Below are positions 52,013 through 59,674 of a stretch of 64,000 nucleotides of DNA, piece after piece (position 1 is the stretch's first letter; each line of letters opens with the position of its first letter). A model generated the notes under the pieces. The model was not told the origin of the DNA and did not search any database. It saw nothing but the letters and a program-made list of their open reading frames with translations. Source of the stretch: Flavobacterium sp. HSC-61S13 (lineage in GTDB: Bacteria; Bacteroidota; Bacteroidia; Flavobacteriales; Flavobacteriaceae). The translations under genes were made by a program, and so were the position numbers. Location of the stretch: NCBI RefSeq assembly GCF_024171535.1, contig NZ_JALJZV010000010.1, positions 62,001-126,000 of the forward strand. The letters run 5' to 3'.

Positions 52013-52768
52013 ATGATTTATGTATTTGACGGCAGTTATCCCGGATTGTTATGCAGTGTATTTGAAACTTTTGAAATGCGCGAATGGGACGCAGTACCCG
52101 TGGCACAACAGCATTTTCAACAAGATATCTTTACACCTTTTAGAACGATAGACTCCATCGATGAGAAAGCGGAACGCATTGGCAAAGCGATAAAAACGAA
52201 GTTTGGCCCTGCTTTTTCCAATGAGGTGTATCGCGCCTATTTGTCGGAAGACCCCTTTGCGTGGCAATGCATACACTACCTCATCGTTCAAAAATTCAAA
52301 GGTCGTGACATCCTCAATGATTACGGAGATAACAAGGTGCTTTATTTTCATCAAACCCTAAAAAAAGTCAGTCGAGAACGGCATCGGATGAAGGCATTTA
52401 TTCGCTTTCAGAAGAGTTCCGACGAACTGTATGTGGCGGTTATGGAACCCGATTTTAACGTGTTGCCTTTGATTTTGGCTTTTTTTAAAAACCGGTATAG
52501 CGATCAACGCTGGTTGATCTATGATTTAAAGCGCGACTATGGCGCCCTATACAACAAAACAACTATTGAAGAGGTGATACTGAGCAAATCCGAACAACGC
52601 GATTTGAATCCATCCGAAGTTGCATTGGCCCTAGATCCTAAAGAGGTTTTATATCAGAGCCTATGGAAATCGTATTTTAAAAGCACCAATATCGAAGCGC
52701 GCCGTAATATGAAATTGCACCTGCAACACGTGCCAAAACGGTATTGGAAATACCTAACTGAAAAATAA
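52013..52768 (+). CDS. TIGR03915-family putative DNA repair protein
   Basis: The product has 251 residues: the SAM-partner DUF4130 family, with MIYVFDGSYPGLLCSVFETF at the start and YRAYLSEDPFAWQCIHYLIVQKF, DRHRMKAFIRFQ-like RHRMKAFIRFQKSSDE, and QHVPKRYWKYLTE at the end. In other genomes the domain is fused to an uracil-DNA-glycosylase-like domain, so a role in base damage handling is likely. It is coupled by 1 bp to the radical SAM gene. Its molecular activity is unknown. Confidence 0.9.
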   Translation: MIYVFDGSYPGLLCSVFETFEMREWDAVPVAQQHFQQDIFTPFRTIDSIDEKAERIGKAIKTKFGPAFSNEVYRAYLSEDPFAWQCIHYLIVQKFKGRDILNDYGDNKVLYFHQTLKKVSRERHRMKAFIRFQKSSDELYVAVMEPDFNVLPLILAFFKNRYSDQRWLIYDLKRDYGALYNKTTIEEVILSKSEQRDLNPSEVALALDPKEVLYQSLWKSYFKSTNIEARRNMKLHLQHVPKRYWKYLTEK

Positions 52769-52791
52769 TTCTGTGCAAATTTTGAACATAA

Positions 52792-52818
52792 AAAAACCCG
52801 AACAGCGTCCGGGTTTTT
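52792..52818. terminator. Bidirectional terminator
   Basis: AAAAACCCG (52792-52800) pairs with CGGGTTTTT (52810-52818) around a 9-nt loop, between convergent genes. Confidence 0.85.
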
Positions 52819-52851
52819 CAATTAAAAGAGTTATTGCAACCAAGCGTTTAT

Positions 52852-54198
52852 TTATCTCGTTAGGGTATTTTTATAAACCACACCGTCTTTCATAATCACT
52901 AGAAAATTATTTTCCGGATCGCTAACCAAGTCGATGTTTTCCAATGGATTGCCATCAACAAGTATTAAATCGGCATAAGCACCCTCTGTGATTTCACCGA
53001 GTTTTCCCTTTTGATATGGGTTTCGTTTACCGCTCATACCCAACAACTCTGCATTGGTAGAAGTAGCCATTTTCAAAATCTCAAAAGGCGTATACCAACG
53101 ACTTAATTTAGCCAGTTTTTTTCCTTGTTTTTTAGCGGATTCGCTGTCGAATAAAACATCGGTTCCCCAGGCTGTTTTAATCTTATATTTTTTAGCTAAG
53201 GCATAAGCATCATCGGTGCCTTTACTCATTTCGATTTGTTTTAAGCGATTCGGAGATCCCGCAGGAAGTGGATTGGCATCTTCATCGTCCAGAAACGGTT
53301 GTAAACTCCACCAAATACCCTTTTGAGCCATTAATTTAGCGGTTTCCTCATCGGCCAATTGTCCGTGATCAATACAGGTTACACCGGCGTTAATAGCTGT
53401 TTTTATCGCGTTAGGCGTATAAGCGTGTACGGTAACATAGGTTCCCCAATTTTGCGCCGCCACTACGGCTGCTTTAAACTCGGCATCGGTGTATTGGGTA
53501 ACGTCTAAAGGGTCGTAGTCTGACGCTACACCTCCTCCAGCCATCAATTTAATCTGAGTAGCACCTTGTCTTAATTGTTCTCTAGTTCGCATCAATACCG
53601 CATCTTGTCCGTCGGCAACAGCAACAATACCACTGCGTTCTGCATACGACAACTCCCCTATTTTTCTAGGTACATCGGTTGGTAATCCGAAATCACCGTG
53701 ACCTCCCGTTTGCGAGATAAACGCACCACTTGAATATACTCGTGGCCCTACAGCCAATCCCATGTCAATAGCCTTTGCTAAACTTAACGACCCACCGCCT
53801 AAATCCCGTACCGTGGTAAACCCGCGTAACAATTGCTTTTCAGATGCTTTTGCGGCGATAAAATTCAACATCGCAAAATCAGCGGTCATCGCTTGTAATT
53901 TGGGTACCGACTCAAACATTAAGTGTACGTGGGCATCGATTAATCCCGGCATCAAAAACTTGCCCTTACCATCGATGACTTTGATTGTTTGATCGTTTGC
54001 AGTAGGTATGGATGTAGTCGATATTTTAGCAATTAAATTGCCTTCAATCAATACATTGCCCTGAGTAGTTTTGTTGTCCAAGCCATTAAAAATTTGAACA
54101 TTCTGAATCAGCACTTTAGTGGGCTGTTTCGACTGCCCATAGCCATTAACATTAATGACAAAACTGAGTACAGCCAGGCAAAATATTTTTGATTTCAT
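52852..54198 (-). CDS. Exported metal-dependent amidohydrolase
   Basis: The product has 448 residues. A signal peptide (FCLAVLSFVINVNGYGQ) is followed by an amidohydrolase barrel with H90/H92 in LMPGLIDAHVHLMFE, the carboxylated-lysine position in ATQIKLMAGGGVAS, H in VTVHAYTPNAIK and CIDHGQLAD, and D in WGTDVLFD. It matches the imidazolonepropionase-like/Xaa-Pro-dipeptidase group. It likely hydrolyses a peptide or cyclic amide in the periplasm. It is monocistronic. Confidence 0.88.
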   Translation of the reverse strand: MKSKIFCLAVLSFVINVNGYGQSKQPTKVLIQNVQIFNGLDNKTTQGNVLIEGNLIAKISTTSIPTANDQTIKVIDGKGKFLMPGLIDAHVHLMFESVPKLQAMTADFAMLNFIAAKASEKQLLRGFTTVRDLGGGSLSLAKAIDMGLAVGPRVYSSGAFISQTGGHGDFGLPTDVPRKIGELSYAERSGIVAVADGQDAVLMRTREQLRQGATQIKLMAGGGVASDYDPLDVTQYTDAEFKAAVVAAQNWGTYVTVHAYTPNAIKTAINAGVTCIDHGQLADEETAKLMAQKGIWWSLQPFLDDEDANPLPAGSPNRLKQIEMSKGTDDAYALAKKYKIKTAWGTDVLFDSESAKKQGKKLAKLSRWYTPFEILKMATSTNAELLGMSGKRNPYQKGKLGEITEGAYADLILVDGNPLENIDLVSDPENNFLVIMKDGVVYKNTLTR

Positions 54199-54286
54199 AT
54201 TTATATTGTTTTTTGATTTTTAGTGCAATTTCTATACAAGATAATCAGCTTTAAACTGCCTGCCTATCTCATTAAATTCAGTTATT

Positions 54287-54565
54287 TTAAAGCACATCCG
54301 ATAACTCCGGATCCTTATCAAACACCGATTTTGCAAAGGGACATAGCGGTAAAATTTTAATGTTATTTGCCCTACTGTACTCCACCGCTTTGAGCACTAA
54401 TTTCTTTCCTGCTCCTGTTCCTCTCAATTTGTCAGAAACCTGCGTATGATCGATAATCATCATGGTATCCCCCGCTTTAGAATAGGTCATTTCGGCTAAT
54501 TTCTCACCGTTTTCCTCGATATAAAATTCACCTTTAGTCGTTGTTTCACTCTGTTTGATTTCCAT
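54287..54565 (-). CDS. Small GNAT-like N-acetyltransferase (YjdJ/COG2388 type)
   Basis: The product has 92 residues from the ATG at 54565 (MEIKQSETTTKGEFYIEENG); the 11 upstream codons lack conservation-like features. It is the short GNAT variant with TYSKAGDTMMIIDHTQVSDKLRG, then GTGAGKKLVLKAVEYSRANN and LCPFAKSVF. These proteins lack part of the usual fold and bind acetyl-CoA through the RGTGAGKKL loop. The acceptor is unknown. It is a separate unit. Confidence 0.88.
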   Translation of the reverse strand: MEIKQSETTTKGEFYIEENGEKLAEMTYSKAGDTMMIIDHTQVSDKLRGTGAGKKLVLKAVEYSRANNIKILPLCPFAKSVFDKDPELSDVL

Positions 54566-54867
54566 ATAATTGTTTTTTAATTGCTTAACTAATAACATAA
54601 CCCAATAAGAAAAAGTCGTTTTTGTAACTAATTTTTTGATTGCGACTAAGATATTCTAGTACATCTTATACCATAACCTTATAACGCGATTGATTTCTCA
54701 ACCGCATTTAGTCAAGAATAAATTGTAAAATCAAATATATTATTTTTTTTCGATATGAACTTATATAGACTTAACCCTCTGCTAAAAGCCATCAATATTT
54801 TTCGCTTTCGACTCTATAATGTTTACTATTCAATTGCCGTTTACAAACTGGCTTATTCTCTCAATTA
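54566..54867. other. Intergenic region, no gene seen
   Basis: About 300 bp of AT-rich DNA between the small GNAT gene and the terminator of the lipoprotein gene. A plus-strand frame from 54755 was read and rejected because it continues through the terminator. No clear promoter element was found. Confidence 0.4.
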
Positions 54868-54899
54868 AAAAAGCACAGTGAGACTAATCTCACTGTGCC
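54868..54899 (-). terminator. Terminator of the 54930-55937 lipoprotein gene
   Basis: GCACAGTGAGA/TCTCACTGTGC (54874-54884 with 54889-54899) with loop CTAA is followed on the minus strand by six U residues. Confidence 0.88.
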
Positions 54900-54929
54900 A
54901 TATAATTCACGATTTGTGAGTATTACTAC

Positions 54930-55937
54930 TTATGGTAATTGACTGATAGCCGTTTCTAAATCAGAATAAGAATTAGTAGAAATTAAACTACTAGACGAAA
55001 CCGTATAATTCGCATTATATCCAATAGTCGTAGAGATAATACTATAAATAAAATTACCGTTTTGTTGAGCCACAAATATAATATGACATTCTAAACCAAC
55101 AGGTAATAGACCGGTATGCTCTTCAAAAGTATTGGTACCTGAATTAAATACATCAAACTGTGCCAACATATTATCTTCTCCTTTAACAGCTAGATAAACC
55201 GATGAATTGGTATGGTTAAAACCAGCTGGTGGTACCACTTGAATTTTAACCTTATCTCCTGGCATATTACTGCGAATATCAATATTACACCAACCGAAAC
55301 TGCTTGAATTATTTAATAATACATCATAGAAAGTTCCTCCTTTACCTCCAAAAATTGTACCGTCGTTTTCAAAACTCAAGTCATTTGGATCTGCAGGAAG
55401 CCATGTTAAATTATCATTGGCATTGATGTCTCCATTCCATAAAACCATACCTACTGGTGAAGCTTGTGAATTAAAAGTACTGATATTAATCTTTATAGGG
55501 TTTACAACTTTTACTTGTTCCCCCTGGTAAGTGATATCTAAATAGAATTCTCCACCTGTACGCAACAAACTTAATTTTCCTGCCACTATCCCCATCGTAG
55601 GTTTATTAGTAACAGCCATTTTTCCCTTTTCAAAGATTTCAATATACTTAATCACAATATCTCCTGTAATATCCTTCCCGTCATGAGCTACAATTGATTT
55701 TGGAGGTATTACAATGTTCGATTTGCTCTTAGTGTAAAAAACAGCACCTTTTTCCGAGTCAAAATAAACTTTGCTTATCTGAGTAATGTCTGACAAGGCT
55801 CCTTCTCTAATTTTTTTTAACTTAACATCAAGTCCTGATGTCATTTTTTTATTGTCAGCCTCAGTACTAGTACTATCCGAACTACAAGATGCGAATGTCA
55901 ACGACAATGCCATCAACATAAATAACACTTTTTTCAT
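54930..55937 (-). CDS. Lipoprotein of unknown function
   Basis: The product has 335 residues. The lipobox is FASC (C18) after a short signal. The N-terminal region has KAVFYTKSKSNIVIPPKSIV, resembling ZU5-like surface domains (a potential autoproteolytic or adhesion fold), followed by repeated beta-strand segments (GEFYLDITYQGEQVKVVNPIKINIS). The second half (WCNIDIRSNMPGDKVKIQVVPP; VYLAVKGEDNMLAQFDVF) is of the kind seen in Bacteroidota surface lipoproteins. There is no enzymatic motif. It stands alone between its terminator and a 383-bp AT-rich gap. Confidence 0.75.
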   Translation of the reverse strand: MKKVLFMLMALSLTFASCSSDSTSTEADNKKMTSGLDVKLKKIREGALSDITQISKVYFDSEKGAVFYTKSKSNIVIPPKSIVAHDGKDITGDIVIKYIEIFEKGKMAVTNKPTMGIVAGKLSLLRTGGEFYLDITYQGEQVKVVNPIKINISTFNSQASPVGMVLWNGDINANDNLTWLPADPNDLSFENDGTIFGGKGGTFYDVLLNNSSSFGWCNIDIRSNMPGDKVKIQVVPPAGFNHTNSSVYLAVKGEDNMLAQFDVFNSGTNTFEEHTGLLPVGLECHIIFVAQQNGNFIYSIISTTIGYNANYTVSSSSLISTNSYSDLETAISQLP

Positions 55938-56268
55938 AATTTAAATTTAATTGGTTAGTAAATGGTACACCCACTGCTCTTATCAAACAGCTGGCGCACT
56001 TATAAATTAATGAATCTCGTAAAAAATATTCCGGACTACTTCTACTAAAGACATATTTACATCATAAAAATAAGAATTTTATTTAATTTTTAACAAAAAA
56101 TATTTATAAAATAAAATAAAATTACGTTTTATAAATCAATTAAATCTTTAAAATTGCAAAAATCGCAGCGTTTACCGCACTTTAATTAACATTGTATTAA
56201 TTTAAATTCAATACCTTCAAGCCATCCATTTTACAACTTATTAGAATCTTTTAAAAACTCCCCTAACC
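55938..56268. other. AT-rich intergenic region, no gene seen
   Basis: It holds the upstream region of the lipoprotein gene, including a long run of A+T (about 56060-56170). No open frame or palindrome of note. Confidence 0.4.
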
Positions 56269-56302
56269 AAAAAAGCCCTTTGACAAATTCAAAGGGCTTT
56301 TA
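56269..56302 (-). terminator. Terminator of the DsrE gene
   Basis: AAAAGCCCTTTGA (56271-56283) pairs with TCAAAGGGCTTTT (56289-56301), with A/T runs on both sides. Confidence 0.88.
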
Positions 56303-56320
56303 TTTAATCTGTGGCTTATA

Positions 56321-56752
56321 TTAAATCGACAAGACGTTGTATCCGCGTTCTTGCAATTGAAACATATATTTATGTGCATTGGGCGTTCCTTTGATATACG
56401 GATTAATCGAATCCATACTGACACCATAGACTTTCATGGCAAATTCACAAACCCTCAATTGGACTCCGTATTGCTCTGCAATCTTAAAGGCTTCCTGAAG
56501 GTCCTTGTCGGTAGCCAACTCTTGAACCATTTGTCCCATGATAACGATTTCAAAGTCAACCTTCGGATTGGCTTGTTTGATTTCAGTAGCAGTCATGATA
56601 GCACTTCGTAAACTTTTAACCGATTGAACTAAGATCGCAAATTTTTTTCCTTCAACGGTTTGCTCTAAATTGGTTTTCGAAGCAACAGCTGCCTCCGTCA
56701 TCTGAGCGAAACCCAACAGGGCAATACCCGCTATTATAAGTGTTTTTTTCAT
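56321..56752 (-). CDS. Exported DsrE-like sulfur-relay protein
   Basis: The product has 143 residues. A signal peptide (IIAGIALLGFAQMTEAAVA) precedes a DsrE/DsrF-like domain with a single conserved-type cysteine in VQLRVCEFAMKVYGV and a C-terminal GYNVLSI. DsrE-family proteins carry persulfide sulfur or act in thiol redox; an exported form suggests envelope sulfane handling. It diverges from the small membrane gene, and a perfect 14-bp palindrome lies between them. The role is inferred from the family only. Confidence 0.85.
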   Translation of the reverse strand: MKKTLIIAGIALLGFAQMTEAAVASKTNLEQTVEGKKFAILVQSVKSLRSAIMTATEIKQANPKVDFEIVIMGQMVQELATDKDLQEAFKIAEQYGVQLRVCEFAMKVYGVSMDSINPYIKGTPNAHKYMFQLQERGYNVLSI

Positions 56753-56864
56753 CGTAAAACTACTGGTTTTTAGAATTATTTAATCGGACAGAACTAGCTA
56801 TACAAACCTTCCTCTCCCCTTATTTTTCATACTACAAACCTCGACCTAATAAGCTTTATAGACG

Positions 56865-56878
56865 GTAACAAATGTTAC
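56865..56878. promoter_or_regulatory. Crp/Fnr-type operator between DsrE and the small membrane gene
   Basis: GTAACAAATGTTAC is a perfect 14-bp palindrome (centre 56871.5), sharing TAACA-N2-TGTTA with the MDR operator. It is 29.5 bp upstream of TATTTTTG at 56901. Confidence 0.65.
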
Positions 56879-56900
56879 AGCTTTGAATTTGTATATATCC

Positions 56901-56908
56901 TATTTTTG
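56901..56908 (+). promoter_or_regulatory. -7 promoter element (TATTTTTG) of the small membrane gene
   Basis: This is an exact TANNTTTG match 15 bp before the ATG at 56924; the predicted start of transcription puts the palindrome near -41. Confidence 0.6.
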
Positions 56909-56923
56909 TTGTAAATTATAATA

Positions 56924-57118
56924 ATGAAAAACGTTATAGCTTATTTTAGATCGTGGACCATCATCCGGTATTTGCGTTTGGGAATCGGTGTAGTATTTCT
57001 TTTCGAGATGTTTGATTCGCAGTTATGGATCTTAGGCTTGGTGGCAGCTTTTTTCTTTTTTTTAGCTTTTTTTGTTGGATGTTCTGGAAACTGCACGATC
57101 AGAACCCGAAAATTTTAG
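56924..57118 (+). CDS. Small membrane protein with C-terminal cysteines (DUF2892-like)
   Basis: The product has 64 residues: an amphipathic start (FRSWTIIRYLRLGIGVVF), two hydrophobic helices, and a tail CSGNCTIRTRKF with two cysteines near the membrane. This pattern (RTWxxxRxxRLxxG, then a Cys tail) is common beside rhodanese and DsrE genes in Bacteroidota, in the DUF2892 neighbourhood, and suggests sulfur transfer at the membrane. It has its own promoter with an activator-like palindrome at about -41. The DsrE gene is divergent. Confidence 0.75.
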   Translation: MKNVIAYFRSWTIIRYLRLGIGVVFLFEMFDSQLWILGLVAAFFFFLAFFVGCSGNCTIRTRKF

Positions 57119-57159
57119 CATAAAACAAACCAGCCTACATCAGATCTAAATACCTTCTA

Positions 57160-59670
57160 TCACGGTATTAAATGATTTCCGCTTAAACCCAATCGATCGC
57201 CTTTTTCCGTTAAGTAAAACCATTTACCCTCTTTTTTTACCGGCATAGGAAACAATTGATTTGGAAAATAATAGGTGTCAAAATGATAGGACATTACCCC
57301 CAGATCATCGTACTCCGGTTTGATCAACCAGGCCCCTTTATCATCTAAAAGACCGTATTTTTCACCTTCAACCACTACTATATATTTTTTATCTTTAATT
57401 GAAAAAATATCATCGTATACTGCATTGATCAATACTTTACCGCTGTTATTAGCAAGGCCTTTTTTTGTAGAAAGATTGATCGGGTCGTACTTAGACAACA
57501 ATAGCAGCGACCCAATAAAACTATCGTCATTAATGGCGTTGTAGTCTAGGTGTTGTAACGGTACGACATCTCTTCCTTTTTTGTCAATAAATCCAGCTTT
57601 AACGCTGCGTTCGTTGTCGTTGTATTGCACGACATAAGCCGTGCCATTGCTGTTGAAGTCCTTTACTTGATCATAGATCGTTGGAACGGTTTGTTTTCCA
57701 TTTTCGTCAATAAAGCCATATTTATTAAATGCACTAATCAGCCCCATGCCGTTTTTGTAGTAATACAGTTTTGGTAAATCATTGCGCCTTTCCTCTGCAT
57801 TCTCTCCAATGATTTCAAGTTGATAGGTACCGGGAAGTTCTTTTAAACGAGATATATGATATAAAATCCAAGACCCCTTCTCCTTAAGTCCAGCTATTAA
57901 CTTATTCGATCCTATCAATTCAATTTGTTTATACGGTAAAGGAGTCAGAACTCGGGAATCCGTATTAAATAAGGCATGGCGAAAATGCTCTATATCACTT
58001 AGCAAATACGAAATACTATCTAATGAAATGATATCGGTATAGGATTCGTCGGTTAGTAACCGACCGTTCCAATCTCTCAATTCGATCTTTCTGGTTCTAT
58101 AATCACCCGATCTACATATCACGGTCTTTTTACGATCTCCGATCACATCAAAATAATCGGCGTATTTGATGGGAATCAGCTCGCGTTTTAATTGAGTGTC
58201 GTATACACCAATCGCATCGTTTTGCTTGACCTGTATCCAATGCGCAGGAAATTCCTTTTTAACGGTATATCCGTTGTAAAGCGCAGGTAGAATTATTGTT
58301 CCATCGGTATCTATAAGCGTTTTTACTCCTTGACTATCTCCTATTATCCAATACGGTGAATCACCTACCGTTTTATAGTCCACATTTAACTCATAAAATT
58401 GTGGTTCGAAGTATCGCTTGGTGTCTGCAAAATAAATTCCCCAGTATGCCCGTTGTTTCACCTTAAAAATAGCTTGTGCTATTGAATTACTTTGTCCGCT
58501 TTCATCAACAGCCGTAATTATAGCATTGGAAATTGTTAGTAGAGTATTGTTATTTTTATCCAACAAATAAGTAATGTCGCCTTTCTTGCCTACAAAGTGA
58601 TCCAAACAAACGCTCACCTCATCATATATAAGCGGTATTATCACTTGTCCAGCGGTATTTATTACGCCACTGAAATCCCCTTGTTGAACCAAGAGATAAT
58701 CACCATTTTTTGTAACATAAGGTTCGTTATACGGATTAGATATCCTATCGTAGATAAAAGGTACCGCCAACTTACCCTCCTTGTCGTAAATTCCAAATTG
58801 ATCCTCATTTTTATATATTAAGGAGTTATTAAACACAAAAGAGTCGGGATTATCCCATTTGAACTCCGTGTTCGAAATAACATTAACAATTACAGCCTGT
58901 CCATCTTTAGCAAAAGATTGAACCCAATTGTCGCTGCGCATATAGCGATGCTGATGATCGTATTCAAACGGTATTAATACTTCCTCATTCCAATTTATCA
59001 TTCCCCACTTACCATCTTTAGAGGCGTATACATAGTCTGATTTTTTTGAACAACCGCCACAATAATCAAAACCATCATAATTGGCTTTGACGACCATTTT
59101 TTTGTATTTTGAGTCATAGATACCCCATTTCCCCTGTTGTTTTACATCAAAATAACGCCCGTCCAAATAACCGATATCTTCAAAAAAAGGAAGCAGCTGT
59201 TGATGCGGTAAATAGAAACTCTTTTTACCATCTAACGATATCGTCCAATATGCAGACCCAACCCGATCTATTTCGTCATATATTGGTTGTAATAGTATCG
59301 CTCCCGTTGGTGAGAGTACACCGTGCTTGCCCTTGTTCACAATATCCAATACCGACCAAGGTAATTGATCTGGCTTCAATATCTGTTTTTGATACTCTTC
59401 AATACTGTATTTATTGCCCAAAGTAGCCCGACTATTTTCTTTAATATAATCAAAAGCGGCCTTAGCATTTACATCGATATAATAGCTACTATGCTGTTGT
59501 ATCACTTTAGCATAACCACAAATAAAAGCGGAAATACCACTATCCACACCGTAATTATTAGAGGATAAAGGATTGATGGAAACAGGAACGACGGGAGGCG
59601 GTAAACGGTCATCCTGAGCGTAACTTGTTGTGCAAGTGACAAAAGATAGTAACAAACAAATTCTAATCAT
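57160..59670 (-). CDS. Exported WG-repeat protein, 836 residues
   Basis: A signal peptide (LLLSFVTCTTSYAQ) precedes about thirteen WG-type repeats of the form (G/K)xxGxxDxxGKxxxPxxYDxI, for example QGKWGIYDSKYKKM, EDQFGIYDKEGKLAVPFIYD, KYGFIDENGKQTVPTIYD and EKYGLLDDKGAWLIKPEYD. Such repeats build beta-propeller-like or solenoid shapes and bind proteins or glycans. There is no lipobox and no sorting domain, so it is likely periplasmic. It is 4 bp downstream of a paralogue in the same operon. Confidence 0.85.
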   Translation of the reverse strand: MIRICLLLSFVTCTTSYAQDDRLPPPVVPVSINPLSSNNYGVDSGISAFICGYAKVIQQHSSYYIDVNAKAAFDYIKENSRATLGNKYSIEEYQKQILKPDQLPWSVLDIVNKGKHGVLSPTGAILLQPIYDEIDRVGSAYWTISLDGKKSFYLPHQQLLPFFEDIGYLDGRYFDVKQQGKWGIYDSKYKKMVVKANYDGFDYCGGCSKKSDYVYASKDGKWGMINWNEEVLIPFEYDHQHRYMRSDNWVQSFAKDGQAVIVNVISNTEFKWDNPDSFVFNNSLIYKNEDQFGIYDKEGKLAVPFIYDRISNPYNEPYVTKNGDYLLVQQGDFSGVINTAGQVIIPLIYDEVSVCLDHFVGKKGDITYLLDKNNNTLLTISNAIITAVDESGQSNSIAQAIFKVKQRAYWGIYFADTKRYFEPQFYELNVDYKTVGDSPYWIIGDSQGVKTLIDTDGTIILPALYNGYTVKKEFPAHWIQVKQNDAIGVYDTQLKRELIPIKYADYFDVIGDRKKTVICRSGDYRTRKIELRDWNGRLLTDESYTDIISLDSISYLLSDIEHFRHALFNTDSRVLTPLPYKQIELIGSNKLIAGLKEKGSWILYHISRLKELPGTYQLEIIGENAEERRNDLPKLYYYKNGMGLISAFNKYGFIDENGKQTVPTIYDQVKDFNSNGTAYVVQYNDNERSVKAGFIDKKGRDVVPLQHLDYNAINDDSFIGSLLLLSKYDPINLSTKKGLANNSGKVLINAVYDDIFSIKDKKYIVVVEGEKYGLLDDKGAWLIKPEYDDLGVMSYHFDTYYFPNQLFPMPVKKEGKWFYLTEKGDRLGLSGNHLIP

Positions 59671-59674
59671 ATCG

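Noticed and set aside
54755..54900. Plus-strand frame from an ATG at 54755
   Set aside because: Continues through the terminator hairpin; composition worsens and no family is seen.
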